Source of the DNA: Hypsibius dujardini
Lineage: Eukaryota > Tardigrada > Eutardigrada > Parachela > Hypsibiidae
Assembly: GCA_001579985.1 (NCBI GenBank)
Contig: LRSR01009529.1
Location: forward strand, 1 to 25,423
Direction of reading: 5' to 3'
DNA length: 25,423 nucleotides
In this document: positions 1 to 11,349 of the stretch, in pieces
How the letters are laid out: every line of letters starts with the position of its first letter
Numbering within the stretch: position 1 is the stretch's first letter
Notes under the pieces: model-generated
Databases searched by the model: none
Told to the model about the DNA's origin: nothing
Seen by the model: the letters and a program-made list of their open reading frames with translations, nothing else
Translations under genes and position numbers: made by a program

Positions 1-690
1 ATGTCCATGTGTATGAATTATACAGGAAGCGAGGTGTATATAACGGTAAGAAAAAAGGAACAGAAAAAGGGGTGTGCTTTGTGGTGAGCACAAACGGTGT
101 TGTTTCGTGAGGGATGAAGCGCGGTAAGTTAATGTCAGATTTTTTGCAAGCTTTCTGAATGCCTGTATGTGACACCCGGTGTGATATCCCCGCAAGGCTA
201 TATAGCATATTAGACAGGGAAATCGATTTTTCTAGCCCGCACAGGCGAAGGAATTGGCCCCACGTACGGAGGTTCCTGCTTCTCGGTTGCTTGCTGCTTG
301 TGTGGCCCAGATGGTGGACGTCGCGCGGTGGGGGAGCCCCCCCCCCCGCGGGCTTGTCGGTTTACATTATGCTCATTTTTCTCTTTGAGCGCGCGCGCGG
401 ACAGCAACGAGAGCAACTGTCAGTCGACACATCCGGGAAGCGCCGCGACGTCCCATTCCCTTTCGCTATGCGTGTGTGCGGGCTCTTTGTTGTGTACGTG
501 CCCCGGCGGCGGCGGCAGCAGCAACCGCGGCATGAAGAGGACGTAGCCTAATACTGCGTTTTGTGTGGTATGGGATTTATACGGGATGGGATGGGATATT
601 TATACACATGGTTGGGCTTTGGGCGGTGATGAGGGGTCCCGCGTTTTATCTGCATGTGATCCGAGAAATTAAGTAGGGATGCTTCGGGGG
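1..690. other. Intergenic, no supported gene
   Basis: Mixed-composition DNA. A GC-rich patch at about 300-540 holds a run of C, CpG-rich stretches and GGC/GCA triplets. Open frames here are short, overlap on several strands and are compositionally biased, with no recognisable domain. A TATA-like string lies near 36-43, but no gene can be tied to it. Confidence 0.5.
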
Positions 691-766
691 TGTCTGTTCG
701 TCTGTCTATCAGCTTGTTTGTGTGTCTGTGTGTCTGTGTGTCTGTACATCTGTCTGTTTGTCTGTT

Positions 767-809
<43 letters not shown>

Positions 810-810
810 T
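691..810. repeat. (CTGT)n microsatellite
   Basis: Imperfect CTGT repeat on the + strand, becoming nearly pure from about 770 to 810. It is the inverse orientation of the ACAG array at 1291-1519. Open frames through it (Cys/Leu/Ser-rich) are artefacts of the repeat. Confidence 0.9.
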
Positions 811-1290
811 TTGTGTTTTATTCAGAACCGTAAAGCCACTTCCTCTTCGATCGCCTCGTTCTCATCACGTGTAATTGATACTGGCGATTATCATGCGTGA
901 TGCATGGTCGCGCGTTTCGCAGCTCTTGAGGATAGAACAGACTCTGGAGGGCTTTGACTTATTGGCGCTCTCTGGTGTGGTTCCCTAATGAAGTGGGAGT
1001 GTGCCATGATGAAACCGCAATCGAGACAAGTATAGATCGGGGAAACAGAGCGAGACAGTTGGGGGTGGGGGAGTTTGTTTTTAAATAGTCGTGCTGGGAT
1101 GGTGTGATGACCAGACAGATACGGTCGGACAAATGGACGGTCGGAGAGAAAAGCATTAGAGTAGGCAGGCATAAAAAATAAATGAAATAGGAATGAATTA
1201 CGTAGAGCAACACACAGATAGTTAAGCGACAGTCAGACATTCAGATATACTGAATATGAATTAAACATCCAAAAGGGCAGGCTTTCATAC

Positions 1291-1406
1291 AGGCAGACAA
1301 TCAGACAGACCGACATTCAGATAGACAGACAAATCTGTGATAGGTCTAACAAACATGAGCAAACAAACAGGCAGACAGACAGGCAGGCAGACAGACAGAC
1401 AGATAA

Positions 1407-1449
<43 letters not shown>

Positions 1450-1519
1450 GGCAGACAGACAGGCGGGCAGGCAGACAGACAGACAGACAGATAGACAGAC
1501 AGACAGACAGATAGAAAGA
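1291..1519. repeat. (ACAG)n microsatellite
   Basis: Imperfect ACAG/GCAG repeat on the + strand with nearly pure runs around 1390-1450 and 1470-1510. Open frames on both strands through it are repeat artefacts (Thr-Asp-Arg-Gln on one strand, Cys-Leu-Ser-Val on the other). About 350 bp of unremarkable A-rich DNA follows before the tetraspanin 3' end. Confidence 0.9.
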
Positions 1520-1876
1520 TAAAATATCACAGTACAAGGAACGCCAAGCAGAAAATGATAAAATATTCATTTTAACGATACAAATTGGCGAGAGGACACG
1601 GGAGAATTGAGAATTTGGTCCGCTAAAAACAGCTTGGCAGCGACAATCATGCATTCAAGCAGAACAGCGAGAATTAACTGAAGGTATAAGAAATATTCGG
1701 ATACCATCCAAATGGAAGGAGAAAAAAGATTCAGACACAAAAGGTGTGATTATTTGGCACTATTTGAGACACCAAAACATATCACTGCCATAGGAGAGGG
1801 AAAGAGGTCAACGCCAGACACGCAATTTAAAATCATTAAAAGGATTCTCGAGACTGAGAAGGCTAGTTGTCTTCTT

Positions 1877-4315
1877 TCACTTGTATCGTGCCCATTTGGC
1901 TTTCTGGGCGAGAATGTCGGCTCGGAGATTCTGTCCGAAGCAGATGCCGAGGATCTGCACGACGGCCACGCCGATGGCCACGGCGGCGACAATCACTAGG
2001 TTCTGGTCGAACCAGCTTTGGGCGGCGTCCAGGCAGCCCTTGTTGTAGATCAACTCGGAGAAGTCGTCTTTCCGGCGGACCCCATAGCCGCATTGAAGGT
2101 TAGGCAGACTGGTCTCCTGTGTGAAAAAGAACAAATGATGATTGACTTCAAGAATGACAGTAGACATTGGACAAACCGTCTTACAGCTACTTGAGTGAAT
2201 AGACAGGCAGACAGAGAGAAAAGAAAAACGCAATGAGTACGGACAGACAGGTAAACGCAGAGACCCATAAACTCAGGCAGCCGGATAACAGGAAGAAATG
2301 AAGAAACAAGCAAACCCACATACAGACAGACAGATATACAAATAGACTGCTGGATACACAGACACGTGAACAGACAGGCATGCATGGACACAGGTAGGCA
2401 GAAAAACATAGGTACAGAAAGAGAGAGATAGACAGGCAATCAGACAGACATGCCTTCAGACAGACATGCAAATAAACATACAAGCAGATAGTCAGACAGA
2501 CAATCAGACAATCAAACAGACATACATGCAGGCATATAGACAGACAGACATGCAGATAAACATACAAGCAGATAGTCAGACAGACAATCAGACAATCAAA
2601 CTGACATACATGCAGGCATATAGACAGACAGTCAGACAAACAGGCATTTGTACAAGCAGAAAGATCGACAGACAATCAGACAGACAAACAGGCATACAAG
2701 TAGACAGACAGACAGACAGATAGGCAAACAGGCGGACTGACAGGTACAAGACAGACAGACGCACGGACCTTAGGTGGTCGACAGCAACTGTACGGGACAC
2801 CACATGCTTCCGGACTACTCGGAGCGGAGCAGTTGAAGTAGATGTTGTTGTTCCAGTCGCCCGGGGAAGTGATGCCACAACATTGTAACTGCAGATAAAC
2901 CATACAATTACACTCAGGATGCACTTGACCACTAGCAAATTCTTCTCCCTGTTCCAAACTTTTGGGAGGCATCAGTGGAACAAGGACGAGGAATTAAATT
3001 GAGAAGAAACGAACCCAGTAGCCTTGAATCCAATTAACCAGATCCATGGCGTCTTCGTCTTCACGGTAATCGCTAATCAAGGCTTGGAGGATCTCCTTTA
3101 CTTTTCCTCTCAGCTAAAGGAGTAAACACAAAACGTTGGATCGGGGGAGCTGCTGACGGGCATGGGAGTGCGCATTTACTCTTAATGCTCTGTACGCACC
3201 CAATCACGGAAGACGAAGCCGAGGATCCCTAGGACCAGTTCGCAGAGGAGTATTATTCCCAGGAGAAACGAATACTACGACGACAAGAAGCATTAGTTAC
3301 GTCAAGTGAACGGACATACGGACCAAATGTCCCATTTCTCAGTGCCTGGTTGACATGCCTATACATCTCAGTTAGACGACTTCGTGCATCTTGGCTGTCT
3401 GGTTGGCTGCCAGACAGACCTCCAATCTTCAATTTGTGTGTCTGTGTGTCTATCTATCTATCTCTCTTTGTCTGCCTGCCTGGTTGTGTATTTGTCTGTC
3501 TGTATGCTGCCCTGTCTGCCTCTGCCTATCTTTCTGTCTGTCCTTTTCTGTCTGTCTGATTGTTTGGTGGTCTGGCTCGCCGGCTGTCTGGCTGTCTGTC
3601 TGTTTGGCTGTCTGTCTGTCTGTCTGTTTGTCTATCTGTCTGTTTATCTGTCTGTCTGTCTGACTGTTTCTCTGTCTGTCTGTCTGTCTGTCTGTTCTGT
3701 CTGACCGTGACTCGATCTAGATGTGCGCTGCCCTCTCAGCATCTTACCACGGCCAGCAGGAATGTATTTTCACGGAGTGCCCCGACGCAACCCGTGAAAC
3801 CAATCACGAACGTAACCAGGCCGGTGATGATTAGCAGGAATGCCGGGTCTACGGCAATGGAAGTGAGCCGCTTCAGGTTATTGAGTGTGTCCTTCTCCGT
3901 CCATGCCCAAATGCCAGCGGCAAAAATGAGCAAGCCCACAATCTGTAGAAATGAAATTATCAGTACGGCACTTGATGCCTGTCTCTCAGACGGTCTTTCG
4001 ACTTGTCTTACGATTCCATCGTCAGCTGCGTGTTTGACTTTGCTTGCCTGTCTTTCTACCTTCTTGTCACCTTGTCTGTCTGTCTGTCTGTCTGTCTGTT
4101 TGCCTGCCTGCCAGTCTCTCTCCCTATTTGTCTGTCCATCTTTTTACAAATGTCTGTAAGACTGGGCGTACCCAAAAGAGAACGTTCTGCGAGAAGACGA
4201 CCCATTTGACGCAGCAGCTGACTTCCGTCCGGTCACGGCGGCGCTTTCGGCGGGCACGCAAGCGGCGTGTGGCATTGGGTCGTTCTGCTGGCGCCTGTTC
4301 GCGGGGTGTGGCCAT
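1877..4315 (-). CDS. TspanC8-type tetraspanin, six exons, 290 aa
   Basis: Exons on the minus strand are 4315-4172, 3942-3748, 3274-3200, 3113-3015, 2888-2769 and 2116-1877 (TGA stop). All introns are GT-AG and phase 0. The ATG lies in ACCATGG with an in-frame TAA upstream. Residues 1-35 are Arg-rich and cytosolic. TM1 is about 37-62, TM2 81-103 (followed by [11 protein letters not shown]), TM3 114-135 and TM4 251-275. The large extracellular loop carries QCCG, GVPYSCC and two further Cys (QCGYG, NKGC), giving eight loop cysteines. That count marks the TspanC8 group (vertebrate TSPAN5/10/14/15/17/33). Family knowledge: TspanC8 proteins escort the metalloprotease ADAM10 and so affect Notch cleavage. 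NIYFNCS contains an N-glycosylation sequon. Length matches the family (about 270-285). Ortholog identity within the group is not resolved. The gene is head-to-head with mitoferrin, and introns 1, 2 and 5 are full of ACAG/CTGT repeats. Confidence 0.93.
2206..2756. repeat. ACAG-type repeats in tetraspanin intron 5
   Basis: Degenerate ACAG/CAGACAGA tract filling most of the intron between exon 5 and exon 6 (2117-2768). On the + strand the unit reads ACAG, so the transcript reads CUGU. It contains an 84-bp tandem duplication, listed separately. Confidence 0.88.
2464..2631. repeat. 84-bp tandem duplication
   Basis: Two adjacent copies (2464-2547 and 2548-2631), each beginning ACATGCARATAAACATAC and ending in the same CAGGCATATAGACAGACAG segment. 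I see only two substitutions between the copies, so the duplication is much younger than the surrounding degenerate microsatellite. Confidence 0.85.
3433..3702. repeat. (CTGT)n in tetraspanin intron 2
   Basis: Imperfect CTGT repeat on the + strand within the intron between exons 2 and 3 (3275-3747). In the minus-strand transcript it reads ACAG, the complement of the intron 5 tract. Confidence 0.88.
4050..4142. repeat. (CTGT)n in tetraspanin intron 1
   Basis: Short CTGT run with its purest part near 4075-4100, in the intron between exons 1 and 2 (3943-4171). It has the same orientation as the intron 2 tract. Confidence 0.85.
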
Positions 4316-6137
4316 GGTGTCGTCAGAAGATCTATTAAAAGTGTTGACACCATAAATACGAACACCTTAAAAGAGCAACGTAATAAAAAAAACACCAATG
4401 AATGCTCATGAACGTTACCTTTCGTCGTTTAGCAAATGATCGTCCGTATTCTCATATCGTCTGTATGCTTCACCACGACGAGGAGGCGACAGCTGAAGAT
4501 AATAAGGAAAGTATACAAACATGGACTGCAGTCAATCAATCAAGCTAAACGAGGCTGCAACAACTGAGAAATCAAATGAGCAAGCTAGAAAGCATGACGA
4601 GGTATTAATCAATCAATCAATCAATCGATCAGTAAGGAATGCGAATGTTACAAATCGCACAAGAAGCTATCAATCAATCAATCAATCAACGCCAACGGCT
4701 GCTTGAAAACGTGAATACCGAAACGACGCGCCAAATCAACAATCAATCAATCAACCCTTCACTTGCATGCAAACTCAGAGCAAAGAAAAAAATTTGCATC
4801 TTCAATTATTTTTAATTCCGTGTTGCAGAACTGCTGCCTACCCGAGCACTGTTTTTCAGGGCCATCATACAGAAAATAACAAAACTGTAAAAACGCAGAA
4901 ATTTCGGGAGAAGAGGATTCAAACCGCCAGGTAAAAAAGAGCCACCTGCCAAAAAGCCCTTAAAAGTGGCCTTCTTTAAACTAGTAAAATCTCAACCAAA
5001 TCAAAAGCAATCGACTATTCTGAAAGGATATTCTGATAGCCAATAAAATTATCCCATTCATTTGCCACTACGAGATGATGAACGGGAGGGGAGAAGTGGG
5101 TACAATGAGTCATCGAAAGAAACGAGGTCAAATAAGAGGGAGCGCCTTCACTGAGTCCATTGAAAAACCACAACACAAGCACAGCCAGACAGGCAAAACA
5201 CACATTTTGATCCAGAAGCACCCACACAGCCCACACACTCACCTCATCCGTGAGATCAATTTTGATTGTGTAATCAACTTCCAGAATGGGAATTGCTATT
5301 CATAATGTTGGCACAGGGCAAACAATGGTCGGAGATGGAGAGGAAAAATTGATTAGAGAAAATTCTCTGACGATAAATCAGCATTTTGTGTTCGCTTTCC
5401 ATTCCATGTCGTCTCAGTTCCAGGCAACATTCCATTCCATTCCAGTGATGTGAGTTCCATTTGAGTGATGTAAATTCCATTCCATCCAAGTGCTGATGAG
5501 CCGTTTGTTAGAAACTGTAATGGAACTCTGCTGGATTTGGATTTCACTGGAAGCTGGAGGTGTGGTTCGTGTGGAATTTCCGGAACCTACCTACAATGGC
5601 ACCCTTCCATTTGATGCACTTCCATTTGGAAGTGGACTTCGCGGCCTGCCAGGGGGCGGAAATGATGAGCGAAATGGGCGGAGTCAGCACCCCCCAGTCA
5701 GGGGTCCAGCTGAGAGATCTCATCAGTCTTTTCCCCAACACTCGTCCTATCTCTCCTCCACCATCACGAACCGTCGCTTTCCTCCCCAACTAAAGTCCAT
5801 CTCCGGCCGAATCATCAGCCCAAATCTGGGCACTTCTTCTTCTTGCCCCACAAAACCAGCGGATATTCGAAGGAAGGCTTCCACGGAGGATTTACACCGC
5901 GGAAGAAGGGGCAATTCCTGTTTTGGACACCTGCCAAAGCACCTCCGGCGAAAACTACTGCACCGCGGAGGTTTGTCTCGTCATCCCAATTCAGACAGTT
6001 TCGTGAATGTGCAGTATTGTCGGCAAGAAGATAATTGTGTGTTGTCTATCGCAGGGTAAGGGAAGATAGAGAACTTGATTTCACACCTCGAAATTGCCCG
6101 GTTTCCTTCGGCTCGGACGTGGGTTTTTTGATCCACC
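4316..6137. other. Intergenic region between head-to-head tetraspanin and mitoferrin
   Basis: About 1.8 kb that must hold the 5' ends and promoters of both flanking genes. It contains AATC/TCAA tetranucleotide runs (about 4533-4760) and a degenerate CATTCC array (5396-5490). A long + strand open frame (5490-6059) has no recognisable domain. A donor-like CAGG/GTAAGG at about 6050-6060 could end a non-coding 5' exon of mitoferrin, but I cannot confirm it. No TATA box is convincing. Confidence 0.45.
5396..5490. repeat. Degenerate CATTCC (GGAAT-type) array
   Basis: Repeated TTCCATTCCA units with GTGATGTGAGTTCCATTTGA-like spacers. Scattered related units continue around 5600-5640 (TTCCATTTGATGCACTTCCA). 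It resembles a short pentamer or hexamer satellite. Confidence 0.65.
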
Positions 6138-8655
6138 ATGGAGTCGCCGGACCCGCTGGGAGATTACGAGGCCCTCCCGCTGAATGTCAGTCCGTACACC
6201 CACATGGGTGCGGGCGCCCTGGCCGGGATTATGGAGCATTGTGTGATGTACCCTGTAGATTCTGTCAAGGTACGTGTGCCTTTTTCCCCTTCGGGTTTGC
6301 ACTGCGATTGGCGTTTGATTTGGTACGCTTTTGGGGGATGAAACATTGGATTTGATGATGTGATGCTTTTGGAAAATGTTTGAGTTTCTTTTAAGGTAGG
6401 GTAATGGTCCTTTGGCTGTGTTGGGATGGACAAAATTCGAGGGTTTGAATTTGTTGATTTCATGGTGGTTGATTGACTGATTGTTGGGTTGTTTTGTGTT
6501 ATGGATTGCGTTGAGCTTAGTGGTGCTTGATTGATCGATTGACGGCGACATGTGGCTTTGTTGATTGATTGGTTGATTGTTCGTTTCCTGTCCTTCACCT
6601 TGTTTCAAGTTCAGAATTATTTTGAAGTTTGATTAGGATATTACCGTACAATATGTCTCATATTAATAGCTGCGCAGTTTAAACCAGATTTTGTAGTGTT
6701 CGGTTTTTTCTTTGGAGTTGCTAACTGCGCAGTAGGTGGAAAAGCAAACGCATTTATCAACGTCTGCTGCGATTTTATTTCAATTTATTGATCCATTCTG
6801 GCGTTGTTATTTATCCGAGCATTGTTTGTTTGCTTAGAGCGTTAACCGTTACATTTTTCTATTTTCATTTTTCAGTTGCCGGTATTTTGAGCAGGGGTGG
6901 TTTGGTGGTTCGGTTGATTGGTTGATTTATCGGTTTGTTGGTTTGTTGGTTCGCTGCCTTTTTGGCGGAATGATTCGAGGGGTAAACTGAACTATCCCTG
7001 ACCTGGATGATGGTATACCGTAATTTCCCGATCTCAAAGGACACTTTTCTGCCCTACCAGTTAATTTGATCCACCCGGATCTTATCTGTTCATCACCGTT
7101 TGCTATTGTGTGCCTGCAATCAATCAATCAACTGATTTAATGTGTGCGTTAAGAAAATGCGCTTAATCAATCAATCAATCCCTGCCAAGTTGCTGTTAAA
7201 TTTCAACCAATCACGACACAGTGAATCCGATTGAACAGTCAACCGATGACTGGAGGGGGTGGGGCTTAACTGTCCCTTGAAATCGGAAGATTACGGTAAA
7301 GATGATTGTCATCGGCCTTTCCTTTTATCTTCCCTCCATCTCCTCGCCGGTCGTGTATCACGACTCCCATCATTCCTTTCGTAAACGTGTAGCACTCAGA
7401 GTTCACTTTAGTCGAACTAAACTCGACCTAGACTATTCAAGTACACAGGCTTTTCAATTCGAAAAGAGTTGACGTAAATCAAGATTCCATGCGCGAGTTT
7501 TAAAATGGAATGAATTGTCCTAATAAATAGGATAATGTAAAATAAAGAACAAATTTATTTAGATATTCTGGATAAATATTTTTTTTGAAAGTACATTTAA
7601 AACAAAAGAATAAAATATATAGAGTAGAATAGAATATTAAAAAATAAAAAATGATTCAATAAATAATTGGGATAAATATTTTTCTTAAGTGTTAAATACA
7701 TGTTCTCACGAAGTGTCTTTATTATTTTTAGACAAGAATGCAGAGCATCCGGCTAGCCAGCACGTATCGCGGCCCCGTGGACGCTCTTATCAAGATGGTC
7801 AGCACGGAGGGATTCCTCCGGCCGGTTCGCGGCATACAAGCCGTTTTTGTCGGCGCGGGACCCGCTCACGCCATGTACTTTGCCTGCTATGAGAACGTGA
7901 AAACGCTTCTCGAAGCGCAACTCGGCCACGGTCCACTCGCTCACGGCCTGGCAGGGTCCGCGGCTGCTGTCTTCCACGACGCCGTAATGAACCCCGCAGA
8001 AGTGGTCAAACAACGGATGCAAATGTTCAACAGCTCATACAAAAGCTGCACACAATGCTTCACCGCCATCTGGCGGAGAGAGGGTCCGAGGGCCTTTTAT
8101 CGGAGCTACTTCACGCAGTTGACCATGAACGTCCCCTTTCAGGTACTACGAATCTTCGTCTTTAAAATTATATTCAAAGACGCCAAAGATTTCATTTTAT
8201 TTTATTTTACTTTATTTAAAATTCCAAGAAATATGGCCAAGACTCTACTGGCTACTAAATCAGCTCTCCTTTTTTTGCAGGGCATCCATTTTATGATTTA
8301 CGAGCTGATGCAGGACGCGATGAACCCGTTGCGGTTGTACGACCCGCGGAGTCACGTCGTGTCCGGCGCGATGGCAGGCGCGATCGCGGCGGCCATCACC
8401 ACGCCGCTGGACGTGTGCAAGACGCTCCTCAACACCCAGGAGCTGTGCGCGTTGAATCGCGAGGACAAGGCGGTCCGCGGACTTCCCCAAGCCATGATGA
8501 CGATATACCGCTGCTGCGGTTTCAGGGGATACTTTGCGGGCCTCCAGGCAAGGGTGATATTTCAGATGCCCTCGACGGCCATTTCCTGGTCGGTTTATGA
8601 GTTTTTCAAGTACTTCATTACAAAACGCAGCGGCGCTACGGAAGAGCATGGGTGA
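6138..8655 (+). CDS. Mitoferrin, mitochondrial iron carrier (SLC25A28/37 type), 305 aa
   Basis: Exons are 6138-6269, 7732-8142 and 8281-8655 (TGA). Both introns are GT-AG and phase 0. The ATG sits in CCACCATGG with an in-frame TGA just upstream. The protein is an inner-membrane carrier with six membrane helices in three repeats. Their signatures are PVDSVK (39-44), PAEVVK and PLDVCK. Mitoferrin-specific stretches are [53 protein letters not shown] and [17 protein letters not shown]. Family knowledge: mitoferrins bring iron into the matrix for haem and Fe-S cluster synthesis, and conserved histidines are needed. His34 and His90 match two of these, and the His in DPRSHVVSG is the likely third. 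The N-terminus is shorter than in vertebrate mitoferrins. Intron 1 (1.46 kb) holds GATT/AATC repeats; intron 2 is 138 bp and lacks in-frame stops. Confidence 0.96.
6465..7180. repeat. GATT/AATC repeats in mitoferrin intron 1
   Basis: Interrupted runs of TTGATTGATT and TGGTTGATTG at about 6465-6580 and 6900-6955, then AATCAATCAATC at about 7117-7130 and 7166-7180. The first and last clusters are in inverse orientation and could pair in the transcript. The rest of the intron, especially 7490-7690, is AT-rich with nothing else recognised. Confidence 0.7.
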
Positions 8656-9173
8656 TGACTTTTCTGGGTGGGATTTTGATTATCATTGTGAGATATTCAC
8701 GCGGTGCCTAGGAATGTGTTTGTGGATAGACGCTTTTGACGGGCTTTTTGATGAATTTTGGTGTTTTGCTCCATTTCCCTGGGTGAATTCGCTTCCCATT
8801 ATCAAATGATGGATAGTTACTATGTGGGTTGGAACGGCATGCAGGCAAACAGAGAGACCAACAACCAGACATACACACCGACACGCTTACGTATAAACAA
8901 ACTGACAGAAAGATCGACGGACAGACAGACAGACAGACTGGTAGACAGACAGGCAAACATACAGGCAGATAGACAGGCACGCATGTAGACAAACAGACAG
9001 TGAGACAGACAGTCTGACAGACGACAACTGTAGGTCCATCTACCGTGGATCGTGGTAAAGCGTGTATTTGATAATTAGAGAAGAGGGACGTATGACACAT
9101 ATATGTACAAGCGGCTCACAAAAAAAGGAACAGCCAGCGCTCTATGCTTGGTAGTGACTACGTGACGTCATTT
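8656..9173. other. Spacer between convergent genes, with ACAG repeat
   Basis: Convergent 3' ends: mitoferrin stops at 8655 (+) and the next gene's stop lies at 9174 (-). Positions 8835-9025 are a degenerate ACAG/GCAG repeat. I do not see a canonical AATAAA for either gene here. Confidence 0.7.
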
Positions 9174-11349
9174 TCACGAGCACGCATATTCCAATAAGAT
9201 CGGTGCAAAAAAACCGTCCTTGGTGTGGGGGGTTGTGTCCCAGGAATAATCCGTTAGCGTTTTCATCACGGGCAGATGTTCAACCGCAGGCGGAGACGCG
9301 GCACTGCATGCACCCGCGGCTATTGGCGACATATTCGAGTATGCTGGAGGAGGTGTCTTTGGATCTTTACGCCCGATTTTTTGATTTAAATCAAGCGATT
9401 CTAAGCGCTCAGCTTCCATGACCCCAGATAACTTTGTTTGGTGGTTCTTCTTCATATTGACGGGATGCCCTCTTGGTTTCTTTCCCTTATGCCTTCCGGA
9501 AACGTGGTCTGGCACCTTGGCATCCGAAGCACGAGTTCCGTTTAGTGCTAATTGAGATGATCGGACTAGTGGTTGACTGGGTTCCTCTTTTTCGTTAACG
9601 GTCTTCAACTGATCCAAAACGGCCACCTCTAAACGACGGGATTGATCGGTCGTGGATGGAAGCGATTTCAGGATGTACGCTCGGTACTTGAACACAACAA
9701 TGATGGATAGTACCTATGGAGATGCCAAGATAAAAATAATTAAACTATTCGAATGGTTCGTCAGGGAATCTGGTTGTGTGAGAGAGGTTTTCGAGGATCC
9801 CGGCCTAATTTTGGTCACGCCCTTTTCTAGGCAATGGTAATGCCAAGCACTGTCAGATTCGCCACAGTAATCCACATAACACTTTGTCTTAGACTGGCAT
9901 GGACAGAAAACGTTCTGTATTCGGGGGGGGGGGATGCGGAGCTATAGGTCATGTCTGAAGTCATACCCGTAAGTTGCCAGTTCCACGAGAGAAGGCCTGC
10001 AGACTTCGAATGATTTTTCTGCTCCTATCAATTGATTATGTATTATATTTTGGCTCAAAAAGCGCTTTTTGATTTTGAGTGAAATATATTCTTATTCTAT
10101 ATAAAGTCAGAAATATACAAATTGATAGTTGCCTTACTTTATTTAAATATTCTTTAAATTCCTTAAATTTACTTTAATACTGGGATATCTTATTCAAAAT
10201 CTGATTTGTAATAAATGCTAAAACGGCGGCTTTTCTGGAAAATAAAATGAGTTTTCTATTCAAATAAACTCTGCCGGTGGATTGAAATTCATTAATATTT
10301 TATCTAAATTCAAAGACGTTATTTAACGAAGACTAATTGGCCAGGAAAAGAACGGATGGTTCTCTTACAGTCAGAAGAATATCCAGGCCAAATCCCATAA
10401 TATACACGAGGAGGACATCTCTTGCTATGTCCAGGAGGCTCAGCAGGAACAAGATAGTGTTGTTCTACGAGATATAAACAACGACCCTTGCATAAATGTC
10501 CAACTGTGTGAGGCAAGATCAAACCTCCGTCTATGTGTATACTGTACTGACTATGGTGAGGTTACCCGACCAATTGAGGTTGGCCACGCTGCTTTGTATA
10601 CCATCTCCAGGCTTGGAGCTGATGTATCCCACTAGGACAAAGATGAGAAAGACCGCTGCCGTTGTGATTTTAAGGGTTGTCAGGCAGAACCAAGTCAGTA
10701 AGAGCGAGTCTCTCCCCTGTAAATAAATAAAACATAAGTGCCGAATCCGACAAGAATAATAAGCATGAGATCAGGGTTCGTTCGTTTAGGGTGCAACTAG
10801 AAGTCAGAATCAGAACCCTTTCGTGGTAGAGCCCCTTGTGGTAGGGCCCCTCGTGATAGGGCCAGGGGGTGGGCAAAGAGGCAAACTAATTTCTTTTTCA
10901 AAATTAAACCCGAAATTTAACCTTTATTTTTTGATCACTTAAAAAACTAAAAAAAAAACTGAAAAACTGGAAAACTGAAGTTAATGACAATGTTTTGAAA
11001 TTCCAGGGGGCCATCGGAAATATAGCCCCTACCCTACACCCCGCAGGTTTCAAAATTATCAGGAACAAAAGGTTCGATTTTGGGTTGAATTTACAAAAAA
11101 AATGTACTTTGCCCCTTTGTCCACCCCTTGGCCCTACCATGAAGAGTACTGGTTCTCACCCTAAACAAGCCCTGCATAGAAAACCCTTCAAACCTCAGAA
11201 AAGGCGCGAATAAGGAAGACAGCCGAAGCAAAGACCATCGCGCCAAAGATGAGAAACGCCAGGCCCAATGCTATGGATGCTCCGTTGTAGGACTGGTGAC
11301 CGTGGGCTAATATGTAAATACCGTAAACTACTTCGGCAAATCCGCTCAA
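9174..11349 (-). CDS. 4TM family protein A with long PPxY tail (5' exon missing)
   Basis: Minus-strand exons are 11349-11194, 10716-10552 (or to 10543), 10464-10369 and 9713-9174 (TGA), joined in phase 0 by GT-AG introns; the first donor, GTTTGA, is weak. They encode TM1/TM2 (LSGFAEVVYG to VFLIRAFSE), TM3 (LTTLKITTAAVFLIFVLVG), an outer loop with NWS and NLT glycosylation sequons, and TM4 with the core SIIVVFKYRAYIL. A hydrophilic tail of about 165 residues follows, rich in Lys, Ser and Pro and containing PPPAYSNM (a PPxY motif). Exon layout and the TM4/tail junction match the genes at 15471-16668 and 17290-19001, so it is a paralog. By analogy a short first exon ending just before LSGF should lie above 11350; I found no convincing one. 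Small 4TM proteins with PPxY tails recall LAPTM endolysosomal proteins, but I do not assign that family. Function unknown. Confidence 0.72.

Noticed and set aside
159-551. 130-codon + strand open frame in the GC-rich patch
   Set aside because: Biased composition, overlapping frames on both strands, no domain or splice context.
679-900. Cys/Leu/Ser-rich open frame over the CTGT repeat
   Set aside because: Pure translation of a tetranucleotide repeat; the same artefact recurs at 1285-1654, 2050-2938, 3350-4159, 8708-9100 and 13213-13690.
5015-5242. Minus-strand frame with a hydrophobic stretch (CFACLAVLVLWFFNGL), possible signal peptide exon
   Set aside because: No flanking exon pattern or homology; a single hydrophobic run is not enough.
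5592-5660. Minus-strand exon-like block (AAKSTSKWKCIKWKGAI) with GGCAG and GTAGGT ends
   Set aside because: It falls in degenerate TGGAA repeat units, so both the peptide and the splice sites are likely chance.
5490-6059. 189-codon + strand open frame upstream of mitoferrin
   Set aside because: Partly translated CATTCC-like repeat, Ser/Pro/Arg-rich and without homology; it is not in frame with the mitoferrin start, which has its own upstream stop. It may overlap a 5' non-coding exon.
7738-8655. Single 305-codon continuous mitoferrin ORF
   Set aside because: It reads through a genuine 138-nt intron; comparison with the carrier family shows that PFQ joins directly to GIHF. The coincidental 305-residue length equals that of the spliced protein with exon 1.
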